From the NCBI GenBank assembly GCA_963728395.1, contig CAVSJJ010000008.1, positions 620,001 to 684,000 of the forward strand: 64,000 nucleotides of DNA, written 5' to 3'. Positions 1-8,253 of this stretch are shown here, piece by piece. Below the pieces are notes generated by a model. It ran no database searches and was not told the origin of the DNA. It saw only the letters and a list, made by a program, of their open reading frames with translations. Numbering within the stretch: position 1 is the first letter of the stretch; each line of letters begins with the position of its first letter. The position numbers and the translations under genes were made by a program. This DNA is from CAVSJJ01 sp963728395. GTDB taxonomy: Bacteria; Actinomycetota; Actinomycetes; Actinomycetales; Dermatophilaceae.

Positions 1-809
1 TCCCCGCCGGTCGTCACCCACGCGTTGTGCAGCCAGTAGTTCGCGAAGCCAAGGCCGGCGGCGCGGGACTGCGCCAGCTCGTTCTCGTGGTGGGGGAAGC
101 GAAGATCGACGCCGCCGCCGTGGATGTCGAAGGTGTCGCCGAGATACTTTCGAGCCATGGCCGAGCACTCGAGATGCCAGCCCGGGCGCCCCTCGCCGAA
201 CGGCGTCGGCCACGACGCCGTGTCGGGCTCGTCGGCCTTGTGCCCCTTCCAGAGCGCGAAGTCGCGCGGATCGCGCTTGCCACGCGGGTCGGCGTCCTCG
301 GCGGCGGCCATGTCGTCGAGCCGCTGATGGGTGAGCGCGCCGTACTCCGGCCAGCTCTTGACGTCGAAGTAGACGTCGCCGCTGCCGTCCGGCGCGGCAT
401 AGGCGTGCTCGCGGGCGACGAGGGTCTCCATGAGCGAGACCATCTCCGGGACGTGGCCCGTCGCCCGCGGCTCGTACGTCGGCGGGAGCACGCCGAGGCT
501 CTCCAGGGCGTCGGCCGTCTCCATCTCGTTGCGGTAGGACACGGCATACCACGCCTCGCCGGACTCGGCGGAGCGGGTGAGGATCTTGTCGTCGATGTCG
601 GTGACGTTGCGAATGAGGGTCACATCGTAGCCGTGGCCGATCTCGAGCCAGCGACGCAGCACGTCGAAGGCGACGGCGAAGCGGACATGGCCGAGGTGTG
701 GCGGCGCCTGGGTCGTGAGCCCGCAGATGTAGATGCCGACCTTCCCGGGGACGACGGGGACGAAGTCGCGCAGCTCGCGCGACATGGAGTCGAACAGTCT
801 GAGGGTCAC
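1..809 (-). CDS. cysS: Cysteinyl-tRNA synthetase (3' end outside window)
   Basis: Cytoplasmic class I synthetase that charges tRNA-Cys. About 269 N-terminal codons are visible and the rest runs off the left edge. The nucleotide-binding signature is PPHLGH (residues 36-41), following the zinc ligand Cys29 in YICGLT. Further on are GRPGWHLECSAM and the HGGGVDLRFPHHENE motif, both typical of CysS. The GTG start at 809 gives the usual MTLRLFD opening, and a -10-like TAGCCT (816-821) lies 6 nt upstream, so the transcript is probably leaderless. It is the last gene of a carD-ispD-ispF-cysS run, the order known in Mycobacterium, but seems to have its own promoter in the 85-bp gap after ispF. Confidence 0.95.
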   Translation of the reverse strand, partial: MTLRLFDSMSRELRDFVPVVPGKVGIYICGLTTQAPPHLGHVRFAVAFDVLRRWLEIGHGYDVTLIRNVTDIDDKILTRSAESGEAWYAVSYRNEMETADALESLGVLPPTYEPRATGHVPEMVSLMETLVAREHAYAAPDGSGDVYFDVKSWPEYGALTHQRLDDMAAAEDADPRGKRDPRDFALWKGHKADEPDTASWPTPFGEGRPGWHLECSAMARKYLGDTFDIHGGGVDLRFPHHENELAQSRAAGLGFANYWLHNAWVTTGG

Positions 810-894
810 CCGCAAAGGCTACCGGCGCGCACCGGCCCATCGCCCCACCCGGTGCTCGCGCCCGCGGCCGGGCCCCGGGCACCTCCGCCGGCAG

Positions 895-1380
895 CTAGCG
901 ACGGAGCACGACGGCGGTCGCCACGGCGGCGATGCCCTCGCCGCGGCCGGTCAGGCCGAGCCCGTCGCTCGTCGTGCCGCTCAGCGACACCGGGGCGCCG
1001 AGCGCCTCGCCCATGATCGCCTCGGCCTCCGCGCGTCGCGTGCCGATCAGGGGCCGGTTGCCGATGACCTGGACCGCGACGTTGCCGACGTCGAAGCCCG
1101 CCTCGCTCAGCAGCCGGGCGGTCTCGGCGAGGAAGCGCACGCCGCTCGCCCCGGCGAACTCCGGTCGCGAGGTGCCGAACTGCGCACCGAGGTCGCCGAG
1201 CCCGGCCGCCGACAGGAGGGCGTCGCACGCGGCGTGACAGGCGACGTCGGCGTCGGAGTGGCCGTCGAGCCCCCGTTCGCCGGGCCAGTGGATGCCGCCG
1301 ACCCACAGCTCGCGGTCGCTGCCCTCGCGCGCGAGGGCATGGACGTCGACGCCGATGCCGACCCGTGGTGCGCCGGCCAT
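895..1380 (-). CDS. ispF: 2-C-methyl-D-erythritol 2,4-cyclodiphosphate synthase
   Basis: Fifth step of the non-mevalonate isoprenoid pathway: cyclises CDP-methylerythritol 2-phosphate to the 2,4-cyclodiphosphate with loss of CMP. At 161 residues it is full length. Metal ligands are visible as GVDVHA (Asp12, His14) and His49 in ADVACHA; the LDGHSDAD loop precedes them and the C-terminal SGTTSDGLGLTGRGEG loop is intact. The start lies 3 bp after the ispD stop, so the two genes are almost certainly co-transcribed and translationally coupled. Confidence 0.95.
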   Translation of the reverse strand: MAGAPRVGIGVDVHALAREGSDRELWVGGIHWPGERGLDGHSDADVACHAACDALLSAAGLGDLGAQFGTSRPEFAGASGVRFLAETARLLSEAGFDVGNVAVQVIGNRPLIGTRRAEAEAIMGEALGAPVSLSGTTSDGLGLTGRGEGIAAVATAVVLRR

Positions 1381-1383
1381 GGT

Positions 1384-2079
1384 TCAGCCGGCCGAGGGAG
1401 CCAGCAGCCTGGTGGCGTGGGCGACGTCGGCGGGCGTCGTGATCTTGAAGGCGAGCTGATCGCCTCGGACGACGCGGACGTGGTGGCCGGTCAGCTCGAC
1501 GAGCGCGGCGTCATCGGTGGCCGCCTGCCCGGAGGCGTATGCCGCGACGAGCACGTCGCGCGCGAACCCTTGCGGGGTCTGGACGGCCCGGAGCGAGGAC
1601 CGGTCGAGGGTGCTCGTGATGAGCCCCTCGGCGTCGACGGTCTTGACGGTGTCGACGACCGGCAGGCCCGGCACGACTCCCGGGTCGCCCGCGCGGACCG
1701 CGGCGATGACCCGCTCGAAGACGTCGGGTGGGGTGAGGCAGCGGGCCGCGTCGTGGACGAGGACGATCTCGCAGGACGGCTCGAGGAGCTCCAGCCCGGC
1801 GGCGACCGAGTCCGACCGTTCCGCTCCCCCGGCGACGACGACGAGCCGGGGGTCTTCGGCATACCGGAGGGCGAGCTCATGGACGTGCCCGGGCGGGCCG
1901 ACGAGGACGATGTGGTCGATGTCCGGGACCTCGCGCAGGCCGCGCACGGCGTGGTCGACGACCGGCGCTCCGGCGAGGTCGACGAAGGCCTTGGGGACCT
2001 CGCCGCCGAGCCGGCTGCCGGTCCCCGCTGCCACGAGGACGACGCCGACACCCCCGAGGGGAATGTCGGCGTCGCTCAC
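1384..2079 (-). CDS. ispD: 2-C-methyl-D-erythritol 4-phosphate cytidylyltransferase
   Basis: Third step of the non-mevalonate pathway, transferring CMP from CTP to methylerythritol 4-phosphate. The 231-residue protein has the nucleotide-binding N-terminus VVLVAAGTGSRLG followed by VPKAF, the VHDAARCLTPPD segment and the RAVQTPQGF motif. It sits 14 bp after carD and 3 bp before ispF; the carD-ispD-ispF order is the standard actinobacterial arrangement. Confidence 0.95.
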   Translation of the reverse strand: MSDADIPLGGVGVVLVAAGTGSRLGGEVPKAFVDLAGAPVVDHAVRGLREVPDIDHIVLVGPPGHVHELALRYAEDPRLVVVAGGAERSDSVAAGLELLEPSCEIVLVHDAARCLTPPDVFERVIAAVRAGDPGVVPGLPVVDTVKTVDAEGLITSTLDRSSLRAVQTPQGFARDVLVAAYASGQAATDDAALVELTGHHVRVVRGDQLAFKITTPADVAHATRLLAPSAG

Positions 2080-2093
2080 GTGCGGGTTCTCGC

Positions 2094-2576
2094 TCAGGAC
2101 GCGAGCACCTCGTCGAGGATGGACTCGGCCTTGTCCTCGTCGGTCTTCTCGGCGAGGGCGAGCTCGGAGACGAGGATCTGGCGGGCCTTGGCGAGCATGC
2201 GCTTCTCACCCGCCGAGAGGCCCCGGTCCTTGTCGCGGCGCCACAGGTCGCGCACGACCTCGGCGACCTTGATGACATCGCCGGAGGCGAGCTTCTCGAG
2301 GTTGGCCTTGAACCGGCGGGACCAGTTCGTCGGCTCCTCTGCGTAGGGAGCGCGTAGGACCTCGAAGACCTTGTCCAGGCCCTCCTTGGAGACGACGTCA
2401 CGGACGCCGACGAGGTCGCAGTTCTCGGCGGGAACCTCGATGTCGAGATTGCCCTGTGCGACCTTGAGCTTGAGGTAGAGCTTCTCCTCGCCCTTGATGG
2501 TGCGGGTATTGATCTCTACGATGCGCGCGGCCCCGTGGTGGGGGTACACGACCGTTTCGCCGACCTTGAAGACCAT
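2094..2576 (-). CDS. carD: CarD-family RNA polymerase-binding transcription regulator
   Basis: CarD binds the RNA polymerase beta subunit and the upstream edge of the -10 element and stabilises open complexes, notably at rRNA promoters (known from mycobacteria). The 160-residue protein begins MVFKVGETVVYPHHGAA, the classic CarD/TRCF RNAP-interacting domain, and continues with VPAENCDLVGVRDVV and a helical C-terminal half containing RRFKANLEKLASGD. An AAAGGGG ribosome-binding site lies about 10 nt before the ATG. It heads the ispD-ispF operon and is divergent from the lipoprotein gene at 2808, as carD is from lpqE in Mycobacterium. Confidence 0.95.
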   Translation of the reverse strand: MVFKVGETVVYPHHGAARIVEINTRTIKGEEKLYLKLKVAQGNLDIEVPAENCDLVGVRDVVSKEGLDKVFEVLRAPYAEEPTNWSRRFKANLEKLASGDVIKVAEVVRDLWRRDKDRGLSAGEKRMLAKARQILVSELALAEKTDEDKAESILDEVLAS

Positions 2577-2807
2577 GTGCTGTTATCCCCTTTCGCGACG
2601 TCCAGGATAACACGCGCCTACCGACGACGAGAATCGAACGCGAAAGCGTTTGTGCAGGTGGGAGGCCTCAAAAGGCTTGTGAGGGAAGCGAATCGGGGGT
2701 TGACATACCCCACGGAAACATGCTCTCTCCGGTCCATTCCGGGCCGGCGCACGTCCGGCGACGGGCGGGTCCGGGCGCGCCGTGGGAGCGGCCGCTACGC
2801 TGTCCCC

Positions 2808-3323
2808 GTGACTACCCGACTCGCCCCGGCCGCCGCGCTCCGCGTCGCCGCCGCTGCCGCCGCCGTGGCGGGCTCGCTTGTCCTCGGCGGCTGTTCGAGC
2901 CTCTCGCCCGTCCAGACGAACGTCAACGTCCAGACCGCAGACGGCGTCCCCGTCGACCTCGGGGCGGTCCAGATCCGCGACCTGCTCGTCGTCGCGTCCG
3001 AGAAGGGCGGCCCCGGCGTCGTCGTCGGCCACGTCGTCAACACCGGCACCGGCACGGCCACCGTGCGCTTCTCGGTCAGCCAGCCCTCGGGTGGGACGGC
3101 CGACGTCGTCCGGGCCAGCGTCGGCCCGAAGGGTTCGATGACCCTGGCCGCCGGTGGCGCCGGCGACACCGAGATGACCCTGCCGTCGGTGCCGGCCGCG
3201 CCAGGGGCACTCATCACCCTTCAGGTCGAGACGGCCGAGGCCGGGGTGACCGTCGTCAAGGTCCCCGTGCTGCCGCCCGACGGCTACTACGCGGGCCAGA
3301 CGCCGAGCCCCACCGCCAGCTGA
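2808..3323 (+). CDS. LpqE-like lipoprotein
   Basis: Secreted 171-residue protein anchored by lipidation. An Ala-rich hydrophobic signal peptide ends in the lipobox LGGC (Cys29), and a beta-rich domain with DLGAVQIRDLLVV and GHVVNTGTGTATVRF follows. The layout and the position divergent from carD match LpqE of Mycobacterium; its molecular role is not established. The GTG at 2808 was chosen because the signal peptide begins there and TACGCT (2796-2801) lies exactly 6 nt upstream with no Shine-Dalgarno, as expected for a leaderless mRNA. Upstream in-frame codons read through non-coding sequence. Confidence 0.8.
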   Translation: MTTRLAPAAALRVAAAAAAVAGSLVLGGCSSLSPVQTNVNVQTADGVPVDLGAVQIRDLLVVASEKGGPGVVVGHVVNTGTGTATVRFSVSQPSGGTADVVRASVGPKGSMTLAAGGAGDTEMTLPSVPAAPGALITLQVETAEAGVTVVKVPVLPPDGYYAGQTPSPTAS

Positions 3324-3382
3324 CTCCCCTTCGGCGCCGCGCTCGACCCGCCGGGCCGGCGCGCCCACGGCCGAGGCCGTGC

Positions 3383-4063
3383 TCAGGCCTCGAGCTTGTA
3401 GCCCAGCCCGCGCACCGTGACGATGTACCGAGGGGTCGCCGGGTCCGGCTCGAGCTTCGCGCGCAGCCGCTTGACGTGGACGTCGAGGGTCTTGGTGTCC
3501 CCGACGTAGTCACTCCCCCAGACCCGGTCCATCAGCTGCAGCCGGGTGAGCACCCGGCCCGCGTTGCGCAGCAGCATCTCGAGCAGCTCGAACTCCTTGA
3601 GCGGGAGGGAGACCGGGTCTCCGTCGATCGTCACGGTATGCCGCTCGACGTCCATCCGCACCGGCCCCACCTCGAGCGTCGCCGGAGCGAGGTCCTCGCC
3701 CTCGCCGCCTCGACGCAGGACCGCCTTGATCCGCGCGAGAAGCTCCCGGGTGGAGTACGGCTTCGTCACGTAGTCGTCGGCGCCGAGCTCGAGCCCGACG
3801 ACCTTGTCGATCTCGCTGTCCTTGGCGGTCAGCATGATGACCGGCACGTTCGAGCGCTGCCGCAGCGCGCGGCATACGTCGACTCCGGACAGTCCCGGCA
3901 ACATCAGGTCCAGAAGGACGAGGTCGGCACCGCGGCGGTCGAACTCGGTGAGCCCGTCCGGGCCGGTCTCGGCAACCGTCACGTCGTAGCCCTCCTTGGT
4001 GAGCAGGTAGGAGAGCGGGTCCGAGAACGACACCTCGTCCTCGACGACCAGGATGCGGGTCAT
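3383..4063 (-). CDS. regX3: Response regulator RegX3 (phosphate two-component system)
   Basis: OmpR/PhoB-type regulator of 226 residues. Receiver domain: acidic pair Glu8/Asp9, phosphorylatable Asp52 in LVLLDLMLPG, Thr79, Lys101 in YVTKPYS. The C-terminal winged helix contains LPLKEFELLEMLL and the recognition-helix region TLDVHVKRLRAKLE. Its ATG overlaps the kinase gene upstream by 4 bp, and phoU is divergent, so the module is the SenX3-RegX3/PhoR-PhoP system that turns on the pst genes when phosphate is scarce (family knowledge). GTTCACC repeats before phoU and pstS resemble the boxes bound by this group in Streptomyces. Confidence 0.93.
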   Translation of the reverse strand: MTRILVVEDEVSFSDPLSYLLTKEGYDVTVAETGPDGLTEFDRRGADLVLLDLMLPGLSGVDVCRALRQRSNVPVIMLTAKDSEIDKVVGLELGADDYVTKPYSTRELLARIKAVLRRGGEGEDLAPATLEVGPVRMDVERHTVTIDGDPVSLPLKEFELLEMLLRNAGRVLTRLQLMDRVWGSDYVGDTKTLDVHVKRLRAKLEPDPATPRYIVTVRGLGYKLEA

Positions 4064-5256
4064 GCGGTGGGTCCTCCTTGGCTGGCCGCGGCGCGGGCGC
4101 GCCTGGCGACGGGGTGTGGCGGGAGTGCGGCGGCCTCGGGGACGGGGGCGGACGGAAGGGTCATCGTGAACGTCGAACCCTGCCCCTCCTCGCTCCACAC
4201 CGAGATGGTGCCGCCGTGGGTGGCGCACACGTGCTTGACGATGGCCAGCCCCAGGCCGGTGCCCCCGGTGGCGCGCGACCGGGCTGGGTCGACGCGGTAG
4301 AACCGCTCGAAGATCCGCTCCTGTTCCGAGGCCGGGATGCCGTGGCCCTGGTCGGAGACGGCGATCTCGACGTTGTCGTCCCGGCTGCGGGCACCGATGG
4401 CGACCCGGGTGCCGCCCTCGGAGTAGTTGACGGCGTTGGTGACGAGGTTGCCCACGGCCGTGGCGAGCAGTTCGGCATCGCCGAAGACGGCGAGCCCGGG
4501 CGGGGCGGACACCTCGAGGGTGATCCCGACGGCGTCGGCGCGGATCCGGGCCCGGTCGGTCGACTCGGTGAGGACCGCCGCGATGTCGACGAGGTCCGGC
4601 TCGTGGAGGGTGTCGGCCACCTGGAGCCGGGAGAGCTCGACGATGTCCTGGACGAGACGGGTCAGCCGGGTGGAGTCGGTCTGGATCCGTTGGGCGAACC
4701 GGGCCACCGCCTCGGGATCGTCGCGGGCATCCTGGATCGCCTCGGCGAGGAGCGAGATCCCGCCGACCGGGGTCTTCAGCTCGTGGCTGATGTTTGCGAC
4801 GAAGTCCCGGCGGATCTGTTCGACCCGACGCGCCTGGGTGTGGTCGTCGGCGAGGAGGAGGACGTGCGAGGCTCCGAGCGGCGCGACCCTGGCGCGCATG
4901 ACCGCGCCGGTCACGTCACCGCGGGTCAGCTCGATCTCGACCTCGCGGATGACCCCGTCGCGTCGGGTGCGCCGGACGAGGTCGCGCAGGTCGCGGCTGA
5001 CGAGCTCACCGCCTCGGACCAGGCCGTAGGACACCGCCGAGGCGGAGGTGTTGACGACGGCGTCGGAGGCGTCGAGGACGACGGCGATGGAGCGCAGGAC
5101 GGCGAGGACGTCCGAGACGCCGGCCGGGAGCGCCGGCGGGGTGGGATCGGGCAGCCGCGTCCGGGTCAGCTCCGAGTAGCGCGCAGCGACGACGGCGGCG
5201 GCGCCGAGGACGAGCCCGACCCCACCGCCGAGCAGTGCGGCTGCCGTTGGATCCAC
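4060..5256 (-). CDS. senX3: Sensor histidine kinase SenX3
   Basis: Membrane kinase of 398 residues partnering RegX3. One N-terminal hydrophobic segment (about 8-26), a PAS-like region (about 50-140), the H-box ISHELKTPVGG with phospho-acceptor His158, the N-box NLVTNAVNYSEGG and G-boxes DQGHGIP and GGTGLGLAIV. A single membrane helix and a cytoplasmic PAS fit SenX3/PhoR, which reads phosphate status through the PstSCAB-PhoU complex rather than an external ligand (known for the family). The GTG start has TACGCT (5263-5268) 6 nt upstream, indicating a leaderless transcript; it overlaps regX3 by 4 bp. Confidence 0.93.
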   Translation of the reverse strand: MDPTAAALLGGGVGLVLGAAAVVAARYSELTRTRLPDPTPPALPAGVSDVLAVLRSIAVVLDASDAVVNTSASAVSYGLVRGGELVSRDLRDLVRRTRRDGVIREVEIELTRGDVTGAVMRARVAPLGASHVLLLADDHTQARRVEQIRRDFVANISHELKTPVGGISLLAEAIQDARDDPEAVARFAQRIQTDSTRLTRLVQDIVELSRLQVADTLHEPDLVDIAAVLTESTDRARIRADAVGITLEVSAPPGLAVFGDAELLATAVGNLVTNAVNYSEGGTRVAIGARSRDDNVEIAVSDQGHGIPASEQERIFERFYRVDPARSRATGGTGLGLAIVKHVCATHGGTISVWSEEGQGSTFTMTLPSAPVPEAAALPPHPVARRARAAASQGGPTA

Positions 5257-5328
5257 CCCACCAGCGTACGGGCGGGCGAACGGTCAACCGTGCGCTCACC
5301 GGGCCGTTCCGCACGCCCGGCGACAGAT

Positions 5329-5361
5329 GTTCACCTTCCCTCTGGTGCGTGTTCACCGCTC
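5329..5361. promoter_or_regulatory. PHO-box-like direct repeats between senX3 and phoU
   Basis: GTTCACC occurs at 5329-5335 and 5351-5357, exactly 22 bp (two 11-bp periods) apart. Streptomyces PhoP boxes are built from 11-nt direct repeats beginning GTTCACC. A weaker pair (GGTCAACC at 5282, GCTCACC at 5294) lies closer to senX3. The site could control phoU, senX3 or both; binding is inferred. Confidence 0.55.
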
Positions 5362-5508
5362 CGTGCCACGCTGCCGGGGCGGCGAGGCGGCACACTGGGT
5401 CCAACCAGCCGATGCCGGGACGCCCGTCGTGGGCCCGATCGGCCCGGACGACGCACCCGAACGACGACGACGAGCCGGCCCCGACCGGCCGATGAGGACG
5501 AGGAAAGA

Positions 5509-6201
5509 ATGCGCGAACTGTTCCACGAGGAGCTCGGCCGAGTGACCTCCGGCCTGGTCGACATGACCCGGCTGGCGACCTCGGCGATGGAGCGGGCGAC
5601 GACCGCCCTGCTCGACGCCGACCTCCAGCTCGCCGAGACCGTCATCGCGGCCGACGCCGACATCGACAGGGTCCGCGAGGACCTCGACGGGATGACGATC
5701 GACCTCATCGCGCGTCAGCAGCCGGTCGCGACCGACCTGCGGATGGTCGTCACGAGCATGCGGATGAGCTCGGACCTGGAGCGGATGGGCGACCTCGCCC
5801 GGCACGTCGCCCAGGTGGCCCGGCTGCGCTACCCCAACTCCGCCGTGCCTGCGGAGTTCCGCGCAACGATCCTCCAGATGGGGCAGGTCGCCGAGCGGAT
5901 CGTCACCAAGGCCGGGACGATCATCGCGACCCGCGACGTCGAGGGCGCCCGCCAGATCGAGCGCGACGACGACGAGATGGACGACCTGCAGCGCGACCTC
6001 TACAAGCGGCTCGACGACGGCTCGTGGGGTCACTCGACGGAGACTGCCGTCGACATGGCGCTCCTCGGCCGGTACTACGAGCGCTACGCCGACCACGCCG
6101 TGTCGATCGCCCGGCGCGTCGTCTACCTCGTCACCGGGGAGTTCGACGACGCCGAGTACAGCCATGAGGACGACGAGGACCACATCGGCTCGGGCGCCTG
6201 A
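5509..6201 (+). CDS. phoU: Phosphate transport/signalling regulator PhoU
   Basis: Peripheral regulator of 230 residues that links the PstSCAB transporter to the phosphate-sensing kinase. Two PhoU helical repeats are visible, each with a metal-binding motif: SMRMSSDLERMGDLARHV at about residues 84-101 and LLGRYYERYADHAVSIARRV near 185-204. AGGAAAG lies a few nt before the ATG. The gene is divergent from senX3-regX3 across a 250-bp region carrying PHO-box-like repeats. The C-terminus ends in an acidic tail. Confidence 0.93.
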   Translation: MRELFHEELGRVTSGLVDMTRLATSAMERATTALLDADLQLAETVIAADADIDRVREDLDGMTIDLIARQQPVATDLRMVVTSMRMSSDLERMGDLARHVAQVARLRYPNSAVPAEFRATILQMGQVAERIVTKAGTIIATRDVEGARQIERDDDEMDDLQRDLYKRLDDGSWGHSTETAVDMALLGRYYERYADHAVSIARRVVYLVTGEFDDAEYSHEDDEDHIGSGA

Positions 6202-6248
6202 CCCGGCCGTCACGAGACGGGCCGCGCCCCACCCGGCGTGGCTCAGCG

Positions 6249-6261
6249 CATACTGAGGCAC
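6249..6261 (+). promoter_or_regulatory. Leaderless -10 element of first sigma-like gene
   Basis: CATACT (6249-6254) followed by 7 nt and the ATG at 6262; no Shine-Dalgarno. The two downstream paralogues carry CAGACT (8242-8247) and CACACT (10256-10261), each 6 nt before its start, so CAnACT is a conserved box of the trio. Confidence 0.5.
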
Positions 6262-8226
6262 ATGCGCCGGGGCAGCGAGGAGGCCGCCGAGTTCGTGGCG
6301 GCGCGGTGGCCGGAGCTCGCCGCCACCGCGCGGCTGGTCACCGGTGAGCGCAGGGCCGCCACCGAGGCGAGCGCGGCCGCCCTGGCCGCGGTGGTCGTGC
6401 ACTGGCGCTCCCCCGACCTCGCGCCCGGGGCCGCGGCCCGGGACGGCCTGATCCGCAGGCTGGCCGAGCGCACCGAGCCTGGGGCCGGGCCCGATCCGGG
6501 ACCGCCGTCGCCGCCGCTCGACGCCCTGGGCGGCCCCGAGGACGGGGTGGCCACCGCCCTGCGCACGGCGTATGCCGCGCTGCCGGTCACGGCGCGGCTC
6601 GCCATCGCCCTCGACCATGTCGAGGGCCTGGGCGCCCCCGAGGTCGCCGCGGCGCTCGACCGCGACGTCGACGAGACCACCGCCGCGGTCGTCGAAGCCC
6701 GCCGCCACCTCGCCGAGGTCCGCGACGCCGCGGTGATCTCATCGGGAACCAGGCCACCGGGACACCCCGCGGAGGCCGACGTCGCCGCCATGCTCGACGG
6801 CATACTCCGTGAGGACCCCGACGTCCCCGCACCCGGCCGGCTCGTCGCGCGGCGCGTCGGCCGCACCAGGCGACGGCGTACCGAGAGCAGCCTCGCCGTC
6901 ATCGCCGTCCTCGCCGCCGCCGTCGTGGGTGCGCTCCTGCTCACGTCCGCACCCGCGCCGCAGCCCCCCGCCCGGCCGGTCGTGCTGCCCTCCGCCCCGG
7001 CGACCGATGCCGCCTGGGCGACCGTCCAGACCTGGCCGGCGCGGGGCGAGCTCACCACCGACCCGACGGTGCTCCGGACCGCGGGGGGGCAGTGGGGTCC
7101 CGGCAGCCACCTCCTCTTCGCCGGGACGGTCGGAACGAGCCGCATCGTCGTCGGCTACGACTCGGGCCGGCTCGCGACCCCCCAGCGGATCGACGTCCTC
7201 GTCGCCGGGGCGGGCGCCGACCTGGCCGCCGCCCGGACGCACTCCTACTCCGTCACCGGGCCACCGCAGGGCCTCGCCGTGCGGGGCGCCGCGACGTCGA
7301 CCGGCGTGCCGCTCCTCGTCCTCGCTCGCCCCACGACGAGGATCGCCGAGACCTCCACCCACGTCGCCCTCGCGGCCGGCGGCGAACCGTCCCGGTCGTG
7401 GGTCGCGGCCCCCCTCGTCGGCGGGGTCGGCCGGATCGAGCTGGCGGCGACGCCGTCCGCGGGGCAGCCGCTGCTCCCGGCGCTGCGGGTCCGGCTGGCC
7501 GGCTACGACGGACCACCCGTCAACGAGGACATCCCGGCGCAGCAGATGCCGGTCCCCACGTGCCCGGACTGCTCGGACGAGGCGTGGGCGGCGCGGACCA
7601 GCGCCGCCGCGGTCGCCCGCATCGCCGCTGCCACCGGGCTCGAGGAGTCCGAGATCCGCACCCAGCAGATCGCCCTCGGCACGCTCGTCTCCACGGCGAT
7701 CCACGGCCCGACCGGTGGCCGGGCCGTCGCCGCACCCGCCGAGTCCCGGACCACCGAGGTGCCCGGCGCACCCACCGCCACCGGGGTCCTCGCCTGTGCG
7801 CTCTACCGGCTGCCGTCCGGCGCGGTCCTCGCCTCGTCGGCGATCCGGGTCCGGTCGGGCACGCTGACGACCTCGTGGGGCGGTGAGCTGTCGGCGGTGC
7901 GCTCCGGCGACCCCGAGCGCCGGCCCTGCCTCCAGCTCGTCTCGGTCGACGCCCGGGGAGTCGTCACCTATCTCGCCGCCGCACCGGGAGCGGCGACGGT
8001 CCAGCTCTCGCCGGCGAGCCCGATGACGACGCTGCCCGCCGGACCGCGGCTGCGCGCCGGAGAGCGGGTGGTCGAGATCGAGGCCCGCCCCGACCTCGTC
8101 CCCACCCAACGGGTGCTGACCACGCGCAACGCCGAGGGCGAGGTCATCGACATCTGGCCGTTCAACGACCTCGTCCGCTGGGTCGACCCCTTCGAGGTCG
8201 CCCCACCCTCGTCGGGCCTGATCTGA
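6262..8226 (+). CDS. Membrane-tethered ECF-sigma-like protein, copy 1
   Basis: No function is known to me. The 654-residue protein has three parts. (1) Residues 1-50 and about 100-155 resemble regions 2 and 4 of SigE-family ECF sigma factors (AEFVAARWPELAATARLVTG; YAALPVTARLAIALDHVEGL), but the Arg/Trp-rich region 2.4 and the usual region-4 helix-turn-helix wording are lost. (2) After a TRRRR basic patch comes one membrane helix (about 211-231). (3) A roughly 420-residue extracytoplasmic domain has CPDC (about 434-437) and two further conserved cysteines in ACALYRLPSG and RRPCLQL, ending in DLVRWVDPF. Two paralogues follow in tandem, 27 and 55 bp apart. I infer a signalling or anti-sigma-like receptor. 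The start was chosen by alignment with copies 2 and 3. Confidence 0.75.
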   Translation: MRRGSEEAAEFVAARWPELAATARLVTGERRAATEASAAALAAVVVHWRSPDLAPGAAARDGLIRRLAERTEPGAGPDPGPPSPPLDALGGPEDGVATALRTAYAALPVTARLAIALDHVEGLGAPEVAAALDRDVDETTAAVVEARRHLAEVRDAAVISSGTRPPGHPAEADVAAMLDGILREDPDVPAPGRLVARRVGRTRRRRTESSLAVIAVLAAAVVGALLLTSAPAPQPPARPVVLPSAPATDAAWATVQTWPARGELTTDPTVLRTAGGQWGPGSHLLFAGTVGTSRIVVGYDSGRLATPQRIDVLVAGAGADLAAARTHSYSVTGPPQGLAVRGAATSTGVPLLVLARPTTRIAETSTHVALAAGGEPSRSWVAAPLVGGVGRIELAATPSAGQPLLPALRVRLAGYDGPPVNEDIPAQQMPVPTCPDCSDEAWAARTSAAAVARIAAATGLEESEIRTQQIALGTLVSTAIHGPTGGRAVAAPAESRTTEVPGAPTATGVLACALYRLPSGAVLASSAIRVRSGTLTTSWGGELSAVRSGDPERRPCLQLVSVDARGVVTYLAAAPGAATVQLSPASPMTTLPAGPRLRAGERVVEIEARPDLVPTQRVLTTRNAEGEVIDIWPFNDLVRWVDPFEVAPPSSGLI

Positions 8227-8253
8227 GGGCGCCCGCTGAGGCAGACTGGACGG

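Noticed and set aside
2625..2645. tRNA T-arm-like GTTCGATTCTC on the minus strand
   Set aside because: No acceptor, D or anticodon arms around it.
2700..2705. TTGACA as a -35 box before the lipoprotein gene
   Set aside because: No -10 at proper spacing; the TACGCT at 2796 better explains the start.
5282..5303. Additional PHO-box units GGTCAACC/GCTCACC
   Set aside because: Spacing is 12 bp and matches are weak; kept only as a remark.
4078..6201. Long plus-strand frame covering senX3 antisense and phoU
   Set aside because: Only the phoU part from 5509 is protein-like; the rest is antisense to senX3.
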